Of a stretch of 64,000 nucleotides of DNA, positions 1-20,298 are shown one piece after another. The notes below the pieces were generated by a model. It saw only the letters and a program-made list of their open reading frames with translations. It was not told the DNA's origin and ran no database searches. The stretch lies in NCBI GenBank assembly GCA_037976565.1, contig CP137675.1, positions 4,970,364 to 5,034,363 on the forward strand. Direction: 5' to 3'. Source of the stretch: Mesocentrotus franciscanus. Taxonomy: Eukaryota > Echinodermata > Echinoidea > Camarodonta > Strongylocentrotidae. Positions within the stretch are counted from its first letter, which is position 1, and each line of letters begins with the position of its first letter. A program made the position numbers and the translations under genes.

Positions 1-368
1 ACATTCATTATTTGTTTTATATAAGATCTAAGTAGATCTAATAGAACGTTAATCTTTGAAGGAAATCATGCTCCTTATATTAATAATAAATTAAATTTGG
101 AGTCAGGCCTTCTCGATTGCATTCAGATTGCCTTCGCGTCGGATGCGTGCAGCTTAGATAATGAAAACGATGGGATACACGCAGGGCAGAGAGGTAGGCA
201 GTCTAAATATAACCAAAAATGCACTCTAGTTGAATAGTACTACAGAGAATATAACCAAAAATGCACACCCGTGCAATAGTATATTTATTGAATATCATGT
301 GACCAACAATCCTCCAATCAAATGACAAGGATCTACTTAGGCGTTATATAAAGACTTATATGGTAAAG

Positions 369-519
369 GCTCGTCCAGATATGGCGGGGTAGAAAAAAAA
401 AAGGACTGGCGCTTTTCACCGAGCTCCGTCTTATAAGATTCAGAAATGTGAAGCGCATTACACTCTACGTCATAATAAAACAACGCTGCGGTTTTCTCGA
501 GCCATATCTGAATGAGCCA
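369..519. mobile_element. Short inverted-repeat element, TTCAGATATG family, copy 1
   Basis: The ends are imperfect inverted repeats, GGCTCGTCCAGATATGG at the left and CCATATCTGAATGAGCC at the right, with an A-rich stretch just inside. Related copies lie at 3359-3532 and 51957-52166, and a single end is at about 24190. No coding capacity. A non-autonomous DNA element is the simplest reading; the superfamily is not clear. Confidence 0.6.
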
Positions 520-540
520 TAAGGATTCAAAATTGGATAG

Positions 541-697
541 GAATAAATTTCTAATGCAGAATGTGACAAGCAATCGTAAGATAACGGAGACAGGAATAAA
601 TTTCTAATGCAGAATGTGAGAAGCAATCATAAGATAAAGGAGACAGGAATAAATTTCTAATGCAGAATGTGAGAAGCAATCATAAGATAAAGGAGAC
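541..697. repeat. 53-bp tandem repeat, three copies
   Basis: Three direct copies of a 53-base unit beginning GAATAAATTTCTAATGCAG. The second and third copies are nearly identical; the first differs at a few positions. No gene is seen between base 1 and the ATP synthase gene; this stretch holds only repeats and AT-rich sequence. Confidence 0.9.
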
Positions 698-1024
698 GGA
701 GACACAGAAAGAGAGAGTGAGAGAGATGTGAGAACCAGAGCTGCACAACAGAACACAACTAATCAGATATTAATGAGCAGAAACAAAGTATAGGTATGGA
801 AGTGAGAGGAGATGGGGAAGGAAAGTGTACAGAGCAGAATCAAACTTGACAGTCTGAATTCGATTTTTTTTTTTTTTTTTTTAAAGAAGAAGAAATCTTT
901 CTTCCTAGTCTAACTGATGAAATTTGTCCACCCATTTGTTCTAGAAATGAACATATATTTTTATTTACTCGGTTACAAATTTCTGGCAATTTTAACCATA
1001 AGTTCAATACAATGATGAATACCA

Positions 1025-1322
1025 GGGGGGTGTTTCACAAAGATCCTAAGTTGGACTTAACAATTATGGAAAGCCGTTAGCATCTTTGAAAATATTTTGT
1101 AAAAGTTATTTTAAAAGGCATAAAATGTTGATTCGAATCATTCATAATTTGTTATTATCAAGGCGATTTTCATGTTCTTGATGTGGAATCCATAAAAAGT
1201 CTATAATACTTGAATTTTCTCTTTTGAAAGTATTTTATTTTAAGGCTACAAATGGCTCTCCATAATATTTAAGTCCACCTTATAGTTAAGTGCGACTTAG
1301 GATCTTTGTGAAACACCCCCCT
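1025..1322. mobile_element. Foldback MITE, GGGGTGTTTCACAAAG family, copy 1
   Basis: The left end reads GGGGGGTGTTTCACAAAG and the right end is its reverse complement, CTTTGTGAAACACCCCCC. The inverted ends run on for tens of bases (AAGTTGGACTTAA against TTAAGTCCACCTT) around an AT-rich centre. Copies of almost equal length are at 24501-24799 and 43555-43850. No open frame of note. Confidence 0.85.
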
Positions 1323-1549
1323 AGGACCCTGTAATTTTACCATCAATATTTTCTACATTGGCAACATCACTGAATAGTCATTTAAATAAAGGTTTCCATG
1401 GAAGCTACTATTCATGACAAAGTTACCATCAATGGGAACTTTTATGTAATAGAGCCCTGAAAGCCACAATAATATTGTCTCGACTGTTCCTTTCTCATAT
1501 TTTCTTTCAGTTTTTATACATGCTTTATACAAAACACATGCTTTCTTAA

Positions 1550-1943
1550 AGGTAAAGGCCAGTTTTGGAAACGCCCCTCTCTCAAAAAAATGAAATGGAA
1601 GCTCTCATTACCAATCATGTGAAAGAATATGTTTTGACTTATACGTGACGATACAAATTTTGCCGGGAAAGTCTGGAAACCGCCTACTAATTGATATATT
1701 TGGTAAATTATTATATCTATTGGGACCAAATAGATATCGCGCACGTGGTCGCGTAGTCCCCTATACATCTTTCTGTGTACAGTGCTTGTAACTTTACCAA
1801 GACTGGGCCAAATTTCTTATCATTTTGATGATTCCAGAACTTGCAGTACACACCAATACTTATATGCTAGATGATCAACCTTTTCTTATCGATTCTACGT
1901 TTCTTTCACAATGCAATCGCAAGACCAGAACTGGTCTTTATCT
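1550..1943. mobile_element. piggyBac-type MITE with TTAA target duplication, copy 1
   Basis: A 394-base element flanked on both sides by TTAA (1546-1549 and 1944-1947), the target site of piggyBac transposases. The inverted ends are AGGTAAAGGCCAG and CTGGTCTTTATCT. Near-identical copies at 51380-51776 and 52859-53255 have the same ends and the same TTAA flanks. It has no transposase and must be mobilised in trans, if at all. Confidence 0.9.
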
Positions 1944-2917
1944 TTAACTCATGTTACTTTTCTGTGTCGAATCTTACTCACTCCTCTCTTGTATCTCTTG
2001 CCCTCCTTGCTATATTCAATATTTTTTCATTCATTTCTGTATTGTCCGTCAGCTAGACATTTGCATCATCCACGTAACTTTTTCATCCACCTTTCTCGGT
2101 ATTTCTTAATCTCTCTCCAGTTTATTCTATATTCCAAGCAACTCTTTTCTTCAATTTAATATTTAAATCTCTTTTTCTTTCTCCATCTTCTAATCTGCTT
2201 CTCTCACCTAAAGTCGTTTATATACACAACTTGTTGAAAATGACACCAAACCATGTAAAATTATCTTTTTTTTTCTCATCAATAAATCTCTTTATTAGGT
2301 GAACCTGTCACATAACACGGTTCAAACATTTCCACACTACATCCTTGCGCTTCCTATCTGCAACTGTGCAAAGAATAAGGAAGCAACAGTACATAATTTA
2401 CCTTGCAAATATTTCTGAAACGGCCATGCAGAAGGAATACATGGACAGAAATATGACCTACCCAATCTAATCATTAAATATAACCTTCATCTCCTTGGGA
2501 TTCTTCTTGGTCCGGTACAAGTAGAATATATGCAATTTACTTGAAGTACAGTTTATTTGGGATTTCAGGTGACTTTTTGAAAAAGACACTTTCTTTCTTC
2601 ATTTTGAAATATAAAAATGTGAAGAATTAATACACAGCAACATAAAAAGATCATTTTGGAGTCTGCAAATGTAGCGTGCTACTGTAATACAAGAAAAGAG
2701 TTCCATCTAACTTTTTAAGTTCCATCATGGAAACAATCTGGCAATCATATCATAAATCTCATTTTGAATGGTAGGTCTTTTTATACATACAATAATAAAT
2801 CTGATCAAATTCCCCAAGAGACATCACTCATCATTCTGTTGATCACCTCATGTGGCATTTGATTTTGGTATGAAGTGGTCCCCTCCAGGAGGAAGGGAGC
2901 AGAGAAGAAGTGGTCCC

Positions 2918-12103
<9,186 letters not shown>

Positions 12104-12667
12104 TTTTAGATCTGTACTATTGCAAAGATGGCTTGTGGAGAAACTCGACGACTTCGCCGGTACGTGCAACCTGGATAGAAAATTGTGAAACCCGTCACTG
12201 ACGTATTTCCCAATCAGATGGATATTAGACATTAATTATTACAGTTTACAATATCATTATCGCATTGTCCTTTTGAAATATTATCAAAATTATGTAAAAT
12301 TATATTTACTATTTATAATTACACAAAAATCATGTTTTAAAAGTTTTTTCTGATTTATTAAGGATATGCAGAGAACGAGACAAACATGGCAGCGTACAGT
12401 AACATTCTAGTGCAATGTTTTTGAAGCGTATCTTCGATAGATGTAGACTTACAACATATCTATACGTTTTCAAGAAGGACAGTTAGCAGGTAACGAGTCA
12501 GAAATATTCTAATAAAATATACAATCAACTTCTTTGAGTAGTTTGTGTAGCCTTATGACTGATAAGAACTAGTCACGTATTTTTTACACGTATCGTTACC
12601 ATGGCCCGATACATTGAAACTTGTGTCGTGCACAGTGGCCCAAGCCAAGGCAAGCCACACATTGAGT

Positions 12668-12746
12668 GATTTCAAGTTCGGTGTTGAAAGCTGGTGTTGG
12701 TGTTGTGAGAACACCAACACCAGCTACAACACCGAACTTGAAATCA
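12668..12746. repeat. Long near-perfect hairpin with GGTGTT repeats
   Basis: A 38-39-base arm starting GATTTCAAGTTCGGTGTTG is followed within two or three bases by its reverse complement, ending CAACACCGAACTTGAAATC. It should extrude readily as a cruciform or form a stable RNA stem. It sits about 560 bases upstream of the ATP synthase alpha start codon. Confidence 0.85.
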
Positions 12747-13049
12747 TGCTGGTGTTGAGGTTGACCTCGGAAAATATGACGCATTTCCGGTAGTCTGTGT
12801 TGATGGCTGGTGTTGAAATTGAATGTCGTCTGCTGAACCGAGTATCGCAGTTGGTGTTGACGATTTACGTGTAATTTTCCCATTCATCAACACCAGCCCC
12901 TAGGGATTGGGAAATTCATGATTTCAAGTTTGGTGTTGGTGTTGGTGTTGCAGTATACCGCAGGTAACTATGCGTGCATCTGACACGAGTCTCGCGATCA
13001 AGCCAAGGTCAAATCCATTTTCCAGTCGAAACAACTGTAAATCTCGGGA

Positions 13050-13209
13050 GCTTTACAATCCAGTATAGTTGTAAGGATTATTAATTATGTACTTACTTGG
13101 CAGGTGATGTGAAAATGCACTGCAGCCATCATGATCATCAAACGGGTCTGATGGCAGGATGCCTTCTCGACTGATTAAAAGGTGGACAAGAATACCATTA
13201 CAAATACAA
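13050..13209 (-). pseudogene. Displaced copy of NAA35 exon 2 with both splice sites
   Basis: The reverse complement matches 36792-36956, that is NAA35 exon 2 (74 bases) with about 44 bases of intron upstream and 47 downstream. I see one 5-base deletion (one of two TAATG units in the upstream intron) and one substitution. The acceptor, donor and reading frame of the exon are unchanged. Intron flanks were copied, so this was copying of DNA, not retrotransposition of mRNA. It lies on the same strand as ATP5F1A, about 950 bases upstream of its start codon, directly against the TIR element at 13213. Confidence 0.92.
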
Positions 13210-13212
13210 TTA

Positions 13213-14258
13213 GGGTGTCTGATCGCGCACCCGATGTTGTGTGCTAAAATCCTTCCCATAGAGATTGCACGCAGCCCTATGCAGTGTGCATTACGCGATC
13301 ATGCAAAATTGGTCAAAGTTTTTTTTTTTTTTTTGAAGTTCAAACCTTTATTCTTTGTGATCCTGAAGGTGATACTCAATAAATGAGGTGTCATATGAAA
13401 GAGCAGATTAATTCCAATATTTCCAGAGGGGCGTCATCTCGAAATTCTAAAAATATCTTAGTCAAAACAGCTATTTAAACATTGTTTCCTGGCTAACTCC
13501 GAAATTAGCCACTTATGAGATATGACGCCCCTGGCAATAAGTAGTCCCAGTCGTAAGGAAAAGTTGGTTGATTGAAAGTTGATTTGCCCGAATGTTCATA
13601 AATTTAAAGATTCGTACTTCCAAGGATTCGTTGTTCCGAAAGATTGCAATGCTGAAATGAAATAGGGTTAACTCCGAAATTAGCCACTTATGAGATATGA
13701 CGCCCCTGGCAATAAGTAGTCCCAGTCGTAAGGAAAATATCCCTACGCTTATTTTTTCGCTAGCCCCCAGGGATCACAAACAATTACAGTTTGAAAATAC
13801 CCTTCCCCACATTTTTCGGATCAGCTAAGTAGGGAGGCATGAGCTCCGCGCGGACCGAACCCATGGTGATAGCGCGTAAAATCTGCACATGAATATGCAT
13901 CGGGCGCGTCTACAAACCGGAAGTGGGTGCCCATTGAAGACAATGGATTGCCGATCGCGCATCATTTAAGCAACACGTGCGCTTGCACGCGTATGTGTAC
14001 GCTTGCATATTGCGCAATTCAGCTGTTGTGCTAAATTTAGCAAAATAACATAACTCTACGTGTACGTCTTTTTCGTCGATTCTTACAAAAAATGGATGAA
14101 TATTGTAGGGAATTGAAGGGGCTGTAACTTTTGATAGAAACATCGGTGAGTCTTGAAATTTGAAATGTATTATTCTGAGTGAATAATTTTTTCAATTATC
14201 CAACCAAAATGGTGAAAAACGATCCAAAAGGGAAAATTGAAAAATCGTTCAGACACCC
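13213..14258. mobile_element. TIR element GGGTGTCTGA family, copy 2 (complete)
   Basis: A 1046-base element with ends GGGTGTCTGA and TCAGACACCC, flanked by TA at 13211-13212 and 14259-14260. TA duplication and size suit a non-autonomous Tc1/mariner-type element. No transposase frame. It carries a private 111-base insertion at 13561-13671 bordered by a 69-base direct duplication; copies 1 and 3 are at 8698-10599 and 10602-11300. Confidence 0.88.
13561..13671 (+). repeat. Templated copy of 18572-18682 bordered by a 69-bp duplication
   Basis: 111 bases identical at every position I compared to 18572-18682, which lies in the probable 3' UTR of the ARL14EP-like gene. On each side stands one copy of the same 69-base segment (about 13494-13562 and 13669-13737). 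The related element at 10602-11300 has that segment once and no insert. Short matches between donor and target occur at both junctions (AAAA at the left, TAA at the right). Confidence 0.92.
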
Positions 14259-15616
14259 TAGTATATGTTTTTCAAGAGAAATTATATTTTCTCTATTCAT
14301 TTTTTAATATGACTTTACATTTGATATTCGATATGATGTAATTCATTGGAATTTCGGAATAGATTATGCTTTTATCGCAAGACTTTTCGCCTGTAGAGTA
14401 GGACGTCACTCGTGTTGAGGCTGGTGTTGAGCTATCGATAACGTGATCGGTATCGTCCTTCTAAACCGACCGTCGGTGTTGGAGCTCGGTTTAGCAGCCT
14501 TTTCACGCTCTCAACACCGAACACCATACTTGAAATCACTCATTGCACTGCAACTATCCTGGCCTGGGCGCGCCGGCGCTTGTTCAGAAACATATCCCTA
14601 CTTTGACCCCTGCCATAACTCCGACCCTACTGAAACAGACCTAAAAATCAAGTAAATATTCATATTTTCTTCAAATAATGGCCATGATTTAAAAGTCGTT
14701 ATGTAATGCTAATAGGCTGTATTTCGTGTCAATTTTTTTATCTTTTTGCCTTTTGGGAGTATTTTTTTAAAATGAACTTTAATTTAATGAAGACTTATAA
14801 TATACACTTTCTCACAGGATTCACGGCAAACTGCTGCACAATACAATTGCATACCGTTTAAGGCCACTGTCCAATATTCGTCGGGTGTGGGAAGGGGTGA
14901 TTTCAGCCGCATTTTAGCGGTTGTTTAAATTATTGCTTGAAATAATAAAGTAGACACTGCACTCTCACACTGTGCAGTGTCGCGCGTGAATGCATGTATT
15001 GTTCCATAGACTTTGGTGTGACTAGGTGGTAATGTGTCTACTCTATTTCAAGCAATACTGTACATGCCTCTCCGCACGTCTATGGGAGCCAGTTAAGGCT
15101 TGGTGATATCAATATCATATTTTACATTATCACCAAGCCCTTATTAAAGTTAAGGCTAACTGGCACTGGCAGCGGTGACCATGCAAGAAATGCATAGGCT
15201 ACATTCAATTAATACAAAGCGGCTCTTTGCCAGGATTAGCAAAAGATTTCTGATTGAATTTTTTTAATTGATTGCCAAGAGTACTGAGATTGTCGCTGAA
15301 AGAGACAACACAAGTCACAAGATGGCAAAAATTCTTTATTTTTTGACATGACATTTTGGCATAATTTTGACCTTGGTCTTGGATTATAACTGGAAATATC
15401 GGAATTTCTTCCTTATGATAATTAACGGTAAGCTTGTCGTTTTTTAGAGTTGAATCAAAATAATGATATTATTTTTCCCATTCATTTTGTACATGTATGT
15501 GATAGATGTATATCTTTTTCTAGTGCTTTGCGAGCCCCTTGTGAATTGTGGTGGATATACTTTTCGACCACTGTGTGAGTAAGAAAACCTCTCTGGCTCT
15601 GGATGATGTTAACCAG

Positions 15617-15749
15617 GGCAGCGTCTCACGAAACCATCATAAGTACAAGTTAACTGACATCCCATTGAAAGGCGTGTATTAAGTTTAACACGTGTTTCAG
15701 TGGGAAGTCGGTGAACTTGTACTTATGGCGGTTTCATGAAATGCTGCCC
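15617..15749. mobile_element. Short foldback element
   Basis: Inverted ends GGCAGCGTCTCACGAAACC and GGTTTCATGAAATGCTGCC, with a second nested pair around ATAAGTACAAGTT and AACTTGTACTTAT. A diverged relative lies near 50095-50215. It lies upstream of the ARL14EP-like gene. No coding capacity. Confidence 0.7.
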
Positions 15750-15914
15750 AGCTTCTTTCAGCATCTGATGTGCTTAAATACCCTTTTCATCTCAATGTTT
15801 GAACCTCATCAGTTTTATGTGTTTGTATATGACACTGTGTAACATTGTCTTTTTTTATATCTTTATATCAAGGTGATCTCTGAAGGATATTCTCATCTTA
15901 TGTTTAAGTAAAAT

Positions 15915-18138
15915 ATGGCAAACAGTGGAAACAGATCACGCAGCAGGAGAGAGGTACAGTTATATTATAAAAACTTTTTTCTTTTAAAACAAAAACAACA
16001 TTTTTTGTGAATAATTTTATATATTTCTTAACTTTAAATTGCTGAAGACATGACTAATTTTGAATAAAGCTTAACATTGAAGTGTAAGTATTCTAAAATA
16101 CAAATTTATTGTGAATCGAAGTCTCCAGATGATATAGTTTTTTCAATATTAAGGACATTGAAATAAATGTGCTCCTAGATTTTGAATAATTTTCTTTTTA
16201 TCTTGCATTCTTTATTGACAGAACTCCAAAATCTTGCAAAGTTTGATGTTCAAAAACCCTGGCAAGAAGGTAGCAGAGTTTGCCAACTTCAAACCAGAAG
16301 AAAGTGAGCGAGAAAAGAGGAAATTACGTCGATTACAGGAAGAAGAACACCAACGTCATTTGCAGTAAGCATGTTTCTAAGGGCCTATAATCATTTCTTT
16401 TTGTAAGTTTGTAACCGAACAGAAAAGGTGCCACATGTGGCATGGTATGTTTTGTTCTCATGAAAAATATTGAAAATTTCTCTTTCATGATGAATCATTC
16501 TTCATTTTTTTTATAAATTATGTTCATTTAATGGAATCTAAAAGGGCAAATGAACATGCATTCTCACTATTATTAGTAGTAAGAATTCAGTTTTTCCTAA
16601 TAACATGTACACATTTTTATTTACAATTGCATTTTGTTGAAATCCAGAATTTAGAAAGGAAAAGTATGCTACATGCATTGAAGGAATATTTGTAATTACA
16701 TGTACCGTGTGAGTCAAAAAAAAGTTTACACCTAGAAAATTGCTAATTATTTAAAAAAATCATCTATGAACAGTAAATTATCATACATCTCATGAAAGAG
16801 TGTTTTATCCCAAATCATTTGGTATCATTTTCGTGTGGTATGTGTTCACGCTTGGATGAACAGGAGGCATTGTTTGCGAGAGTGCAAAAGTCGATTTGCG
16901 CCAAAGTTGCTTATCTGATGTTTAAATAAAACAATTGGGATTTGGGTATTAAATTGGTTTTTGCAGATCCAAATAATATTCCTAACAAAATTACTCATGC
17001 CACACATATCAAATGTCGAATATCAAATATCAAAGAACATTTGTGCGCGTGTGTGTGTGCGTGTGTGACTTTGCTTCTGCAAAAAGCATATGCAATGCAT
17101 TTCATTTGATACATTCAATGCATTCTCTCACTCCACTAATCCCAACATAATACATGCTGTAGGCATCACTTTGGCGCAAGTCGATTTTTGCACTCTCGCA
17201 AACAATGCCTCCTGTTCATCCAAGCGTGAACACATACCACACAAAAATGATACCAAATGATTTGGGATAAAACACTCTTTCATAAGATGTATAATAATTT
17301 ACTGTTCATAGATGATATTTAAAATAATTAGCAATTTTCTAGGTGTAAACTTTTTTTTGACTCACACGGTATATGTTCATACATTTGTTAATTGTAATTT
17401 TTAATTTCAAAATTTTGTGAAACATCAATTATTTACATGCAATATACCAGTAAAATGGATATATTCAATAACTGAACTGCATGTTGTTCCTATCTGTATG
17501 TAAATGATTTTTTTCTTCAGGTATTTAACAATTCTAATGGATATACAGTGTACATGTAATTCAATTGTCTGAATCGTACACAAAATTATTACTTGAACTG
17601 CTTGGAAAATAAATAAAATAGAAAGTTTCAGGCAAAAATAATGTGTTAGTCATACATAGAGAGAAAAATGCCTCCTATATAATTATATCCTGCATATATG
17701 ATTGGGTTTTGTTTGTAGACAGGAATGTACATGTACATGTATGTGGAAGAAAAATGTCAAAAGATAGCTTTACACCTGGTTTTCAAAGAGAAATATATTG
17801 CTTGGATATTTCAATATCCCAAATAGTATTGATGTTAAGCCATAGCGTACAGATGTTCAAGAATAACCCAAATTTTTGTACATGTACATCTGATAGTCTC
17901 TGAGAAATTGATTTTCCTCTTTGGTACTCACAGGAATCGCACCATGTATGATGCCAATGGTCATTTATCATCCACTGGTCAAGATCTGTGTGATTGTTTA
18001 GGGAAAGACTGCCCAGGATGTCACTATCCATGCAAGGACTGTGGGTCGATCAAATGCGGACCTGTCTGCAGATGTAAAAGGAAATGGGTTTTTGACCTAA
18101 TTGAAGACGAGGGACAAACCTACTGTGTGAGATACTGA
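15915..18138 (+). CDS. ARL14EPL: ARL14 effector protein-like, small cysteine-rich protein (3 coding exons)
   Basis: Coding exons 15915-15953, 16222-16364 and 17934-18138, GT/AG junctions, phases 0 and 2; product about 128 residues. The N-terminal half is basic and charged (NSGNRSRSRRE, then a Glu/Arg-rich stretch likely to be helical). The C-terminal half is the ARF7EP_C-type Cys module: CDCLGKDCPGC, then CKDCGSIKCGPVCRCKRKW, spacing that suggests metal binding. Human ARL14EP is about 260 residues and links ARL14 to a myosin on MHC class II vesicles; the paralogue ARL14EPL is about 152 residues and matches this length better. The function here is inferred from the family only. The start is the first ATG after a probable acceptor at about 15872; a noncoding exon ending near 15424 (AACG|GTAAGC) may lie upstream. 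Intron 2 contains a foldback MITE. Confidence 0.85.
16705..17369. mobile_element. Foldback MITE with long inverted ends and TA target duplication
   Basis: A 665-base element starting CCGTGTGAGTCAAAA and ending TTTTGACTCACACGG, flanked by TA on each side (16703-16704, 17370-17371). The inverted ends are about 200 bases long and closely matched, including AACAGGAGGCATTGTTTGCG and its complement. It sits in intron 2 of the ARL14EP-like gene and would form a long RNA duplex in the pre-mRNA. A non-autonomous Tc1/mariner-type element is likely from the TA site. Confidence 0.88.
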
Positions 18139-19337
18139 ATCATTAGATTTTAAGTGAAAATGGATGAAATGCCAGTTTGACAGCCATGCCGAAGGAGAGG
18201 AACATGGAATATGAGTGCTAGTGTCAATACTCAATAGGATGCATGTTTTGCCTCGATGTCGACAATGGAACACAAGAGAAAGATGGTCGCCTGAATGGAA
18301 TCCATTCATTGGAGTGAAATGCCTCTTTCTTGGACGTTCATTGTTGTGGAAGGACTCTGCATGCATTTATGAGATACATGCACGTCACTAAAATACTGAA
18401 TGGAATACTGACTCTGTCAAAAGACCACAGCTGAGAACACAATCAAACTGTCTTATGTTTATTCACAGCAACTGCAGGTACATTGCTTGTGTAGTCAATG
18501 TAGTCATATTTCTGAAGGTTGATTTTTCCAAAGATTAATATTTCTGAATGTTCGTTAAAAGTTGATTGAAAAAGTTGGTTGATTGAAAGTTGATTTGCCC
18601 GAATGTTCATAAATTTAAAGATTCGTACTTCCAAGGATTCGTTGTTCCGAAAGATTGCAATGCTGAAATGAAATAGGGTTAATTTTCCAGAAAATGCAAT
18701 GAGCCTTTAATTCTTAAAAAGAAATAGTGTTTTCAATTATGAATCTCATGGAAAAGGAAATTTATATTTCATTATTATGATCCTTTAGAAAACAAAAAAT
18801 AAGGAAAACGACTGATGTTCTCAGATCGTTGTTATTTAAGCTACATGTATTGTTTTTTTGTTTGTTTTTTTCTTTTTCTTGAGACCTTACCTGCCTAAGT
18901 TGTAGCTTAACTAATACATCTTTTATATTATAATACATGTTGCTTATTAGGTTCTCATACCAATTTTCAAAACAAAGGTCTTGAATGCCTCACAGAAAAT
19001 CTCCAATATCTAAAAATATGCCCCTTACTGTAAAAATGGCACTTATTAATTTTGGAGAATAACAGAAATAAATGGAAAGTTACATAGAAACTGATGAATT
19101 ATCATTAACATATTAAGCACACAAGGTTTTTTGCTAAAAAGCCTAAAATAATTTTTTTATAATCATGTTTGATTGGACCAAGATTATTGAAAGTGCCCCG
19201 TTCTACTTGAACATGAACATTTAAAATGTGTTTTATTGTAAGCTGCAATTTTTACTTTTTGTATGTTACATATCTATGACTGTCCAGTGTCCATACTAGT
19301 ATTTCCATGATTGTACAGGTATCTTTGTTTATTTTTT

Positions 19338-19343
19338 AATAAA
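19338..19343 (+). terminator. Candidate poly(A) signal of the ARL14EP-like gene
   Basis: AATAAA, 1.2 kb beyond the stop codon, in a T-rich context. If used, the 3' UTR includes 18572-18682, the donor of the copied segment at 13561-13671. Not proven by sequence alone. Confidence 0.45.
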
Positions 19344-20298
19344 ACATGAATTCCAACATGAAAACTGTTCTTTAAAAAAAGATGCTACTGTAATGCCTGT
19401 TTATAATTTAGCATAAAAGGAAAGATACTGTTTAAAAAGGAAGTCTACCCAGATATCAATTTTACTAAAAGCAGAAAAAGTAAAATCTGATTTTAATTTT
19501 TTTTAAATATTTTATAATTTATATTAGTTGCTATCAATGAATCACAAATTGACAACTATGTTGTTAAGCTTGCCAACGCCTGTCTATTTGCTATGTATAC
19601 CCCCCACCAAAAAAAGAGAATATTTTTACTGAAGAAGGCATTTAATTGTCCTTGTACCCTTCTTCTTCTTCTTCCATTGGAGTACATCTCTCTTACAGAG
19701 TATTGTTGTACTTTGTGATGTATTATTGCATATTTTTTTACACGATACTATTCTGAAATTCACTGATTCTTTTATCAACAACCAAGGAACCCCCGAGAAA
19801 AAAAAGATTTTTCACTACAAACGAAATGGGAAAGGTGCTTGAAAGAGACATCGCACGATCACAGAGTCGTGTTTGATCGATTACAACTCTGAAGATTCAA
19901 CTTTACTTTAACTTTAACTGATCTGTTCCTCTCATTTTGCTGCTTTTATCAAAAGCATTTTAATATCGGGTTGGACTTTCCTTTAACACTCTTCAGGGTA
20001 ATGTCTAGTTTCAGTCTAGAAATGAAATATTTGAAGGAATTACATTTCATGTGATTTAGGGCTTTTTAGCCAAGGGGGACGTCACAAATACATATGCAAA
20101 AACACTGGAGAGCATTAGTCCGATTGCTCGTCTAACGCACAAAATGATGATCTTTCTCCTGGAGGGAGATGATAGATTTATTCTGATCCAACCCATGGTT
20201 GCAATAAATAGGTTGTGAATACCGTAACCACTTTCATTTACACAGACTTACTGATAGTTAGCAATTTAACTTAACGGGACACATTGAACACTGGCAAG

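Larger units (their letters stand above)
12665..14540. mobile_element. Foldback-type composite element with 5-bp target duplication
   Basis: Outer ends AGTGATTTCAAGTTCGG and, reversed, a diverged partner ending CTTGAAATCACT, flanked by CATTG on both sides (12660-12664 and 14541-14545). Each terminus carries GGTGTT/AACACC subrepeats. The left terminus is itself a near-perfect hairpin (arms 12668-12705 and 12708-12746), and the end motif recurs internally at 12916-12955. Inside lie a copy of NAA35 exon 2 (13050-13209) and a complete TIR element (13213-14258). Modular subterminal repeats and internal foldbacks fit Foldback-like DNA elements. The target duplication is short, so the outer limits are less certain than the inner parts. 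Confidence 0.6.
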
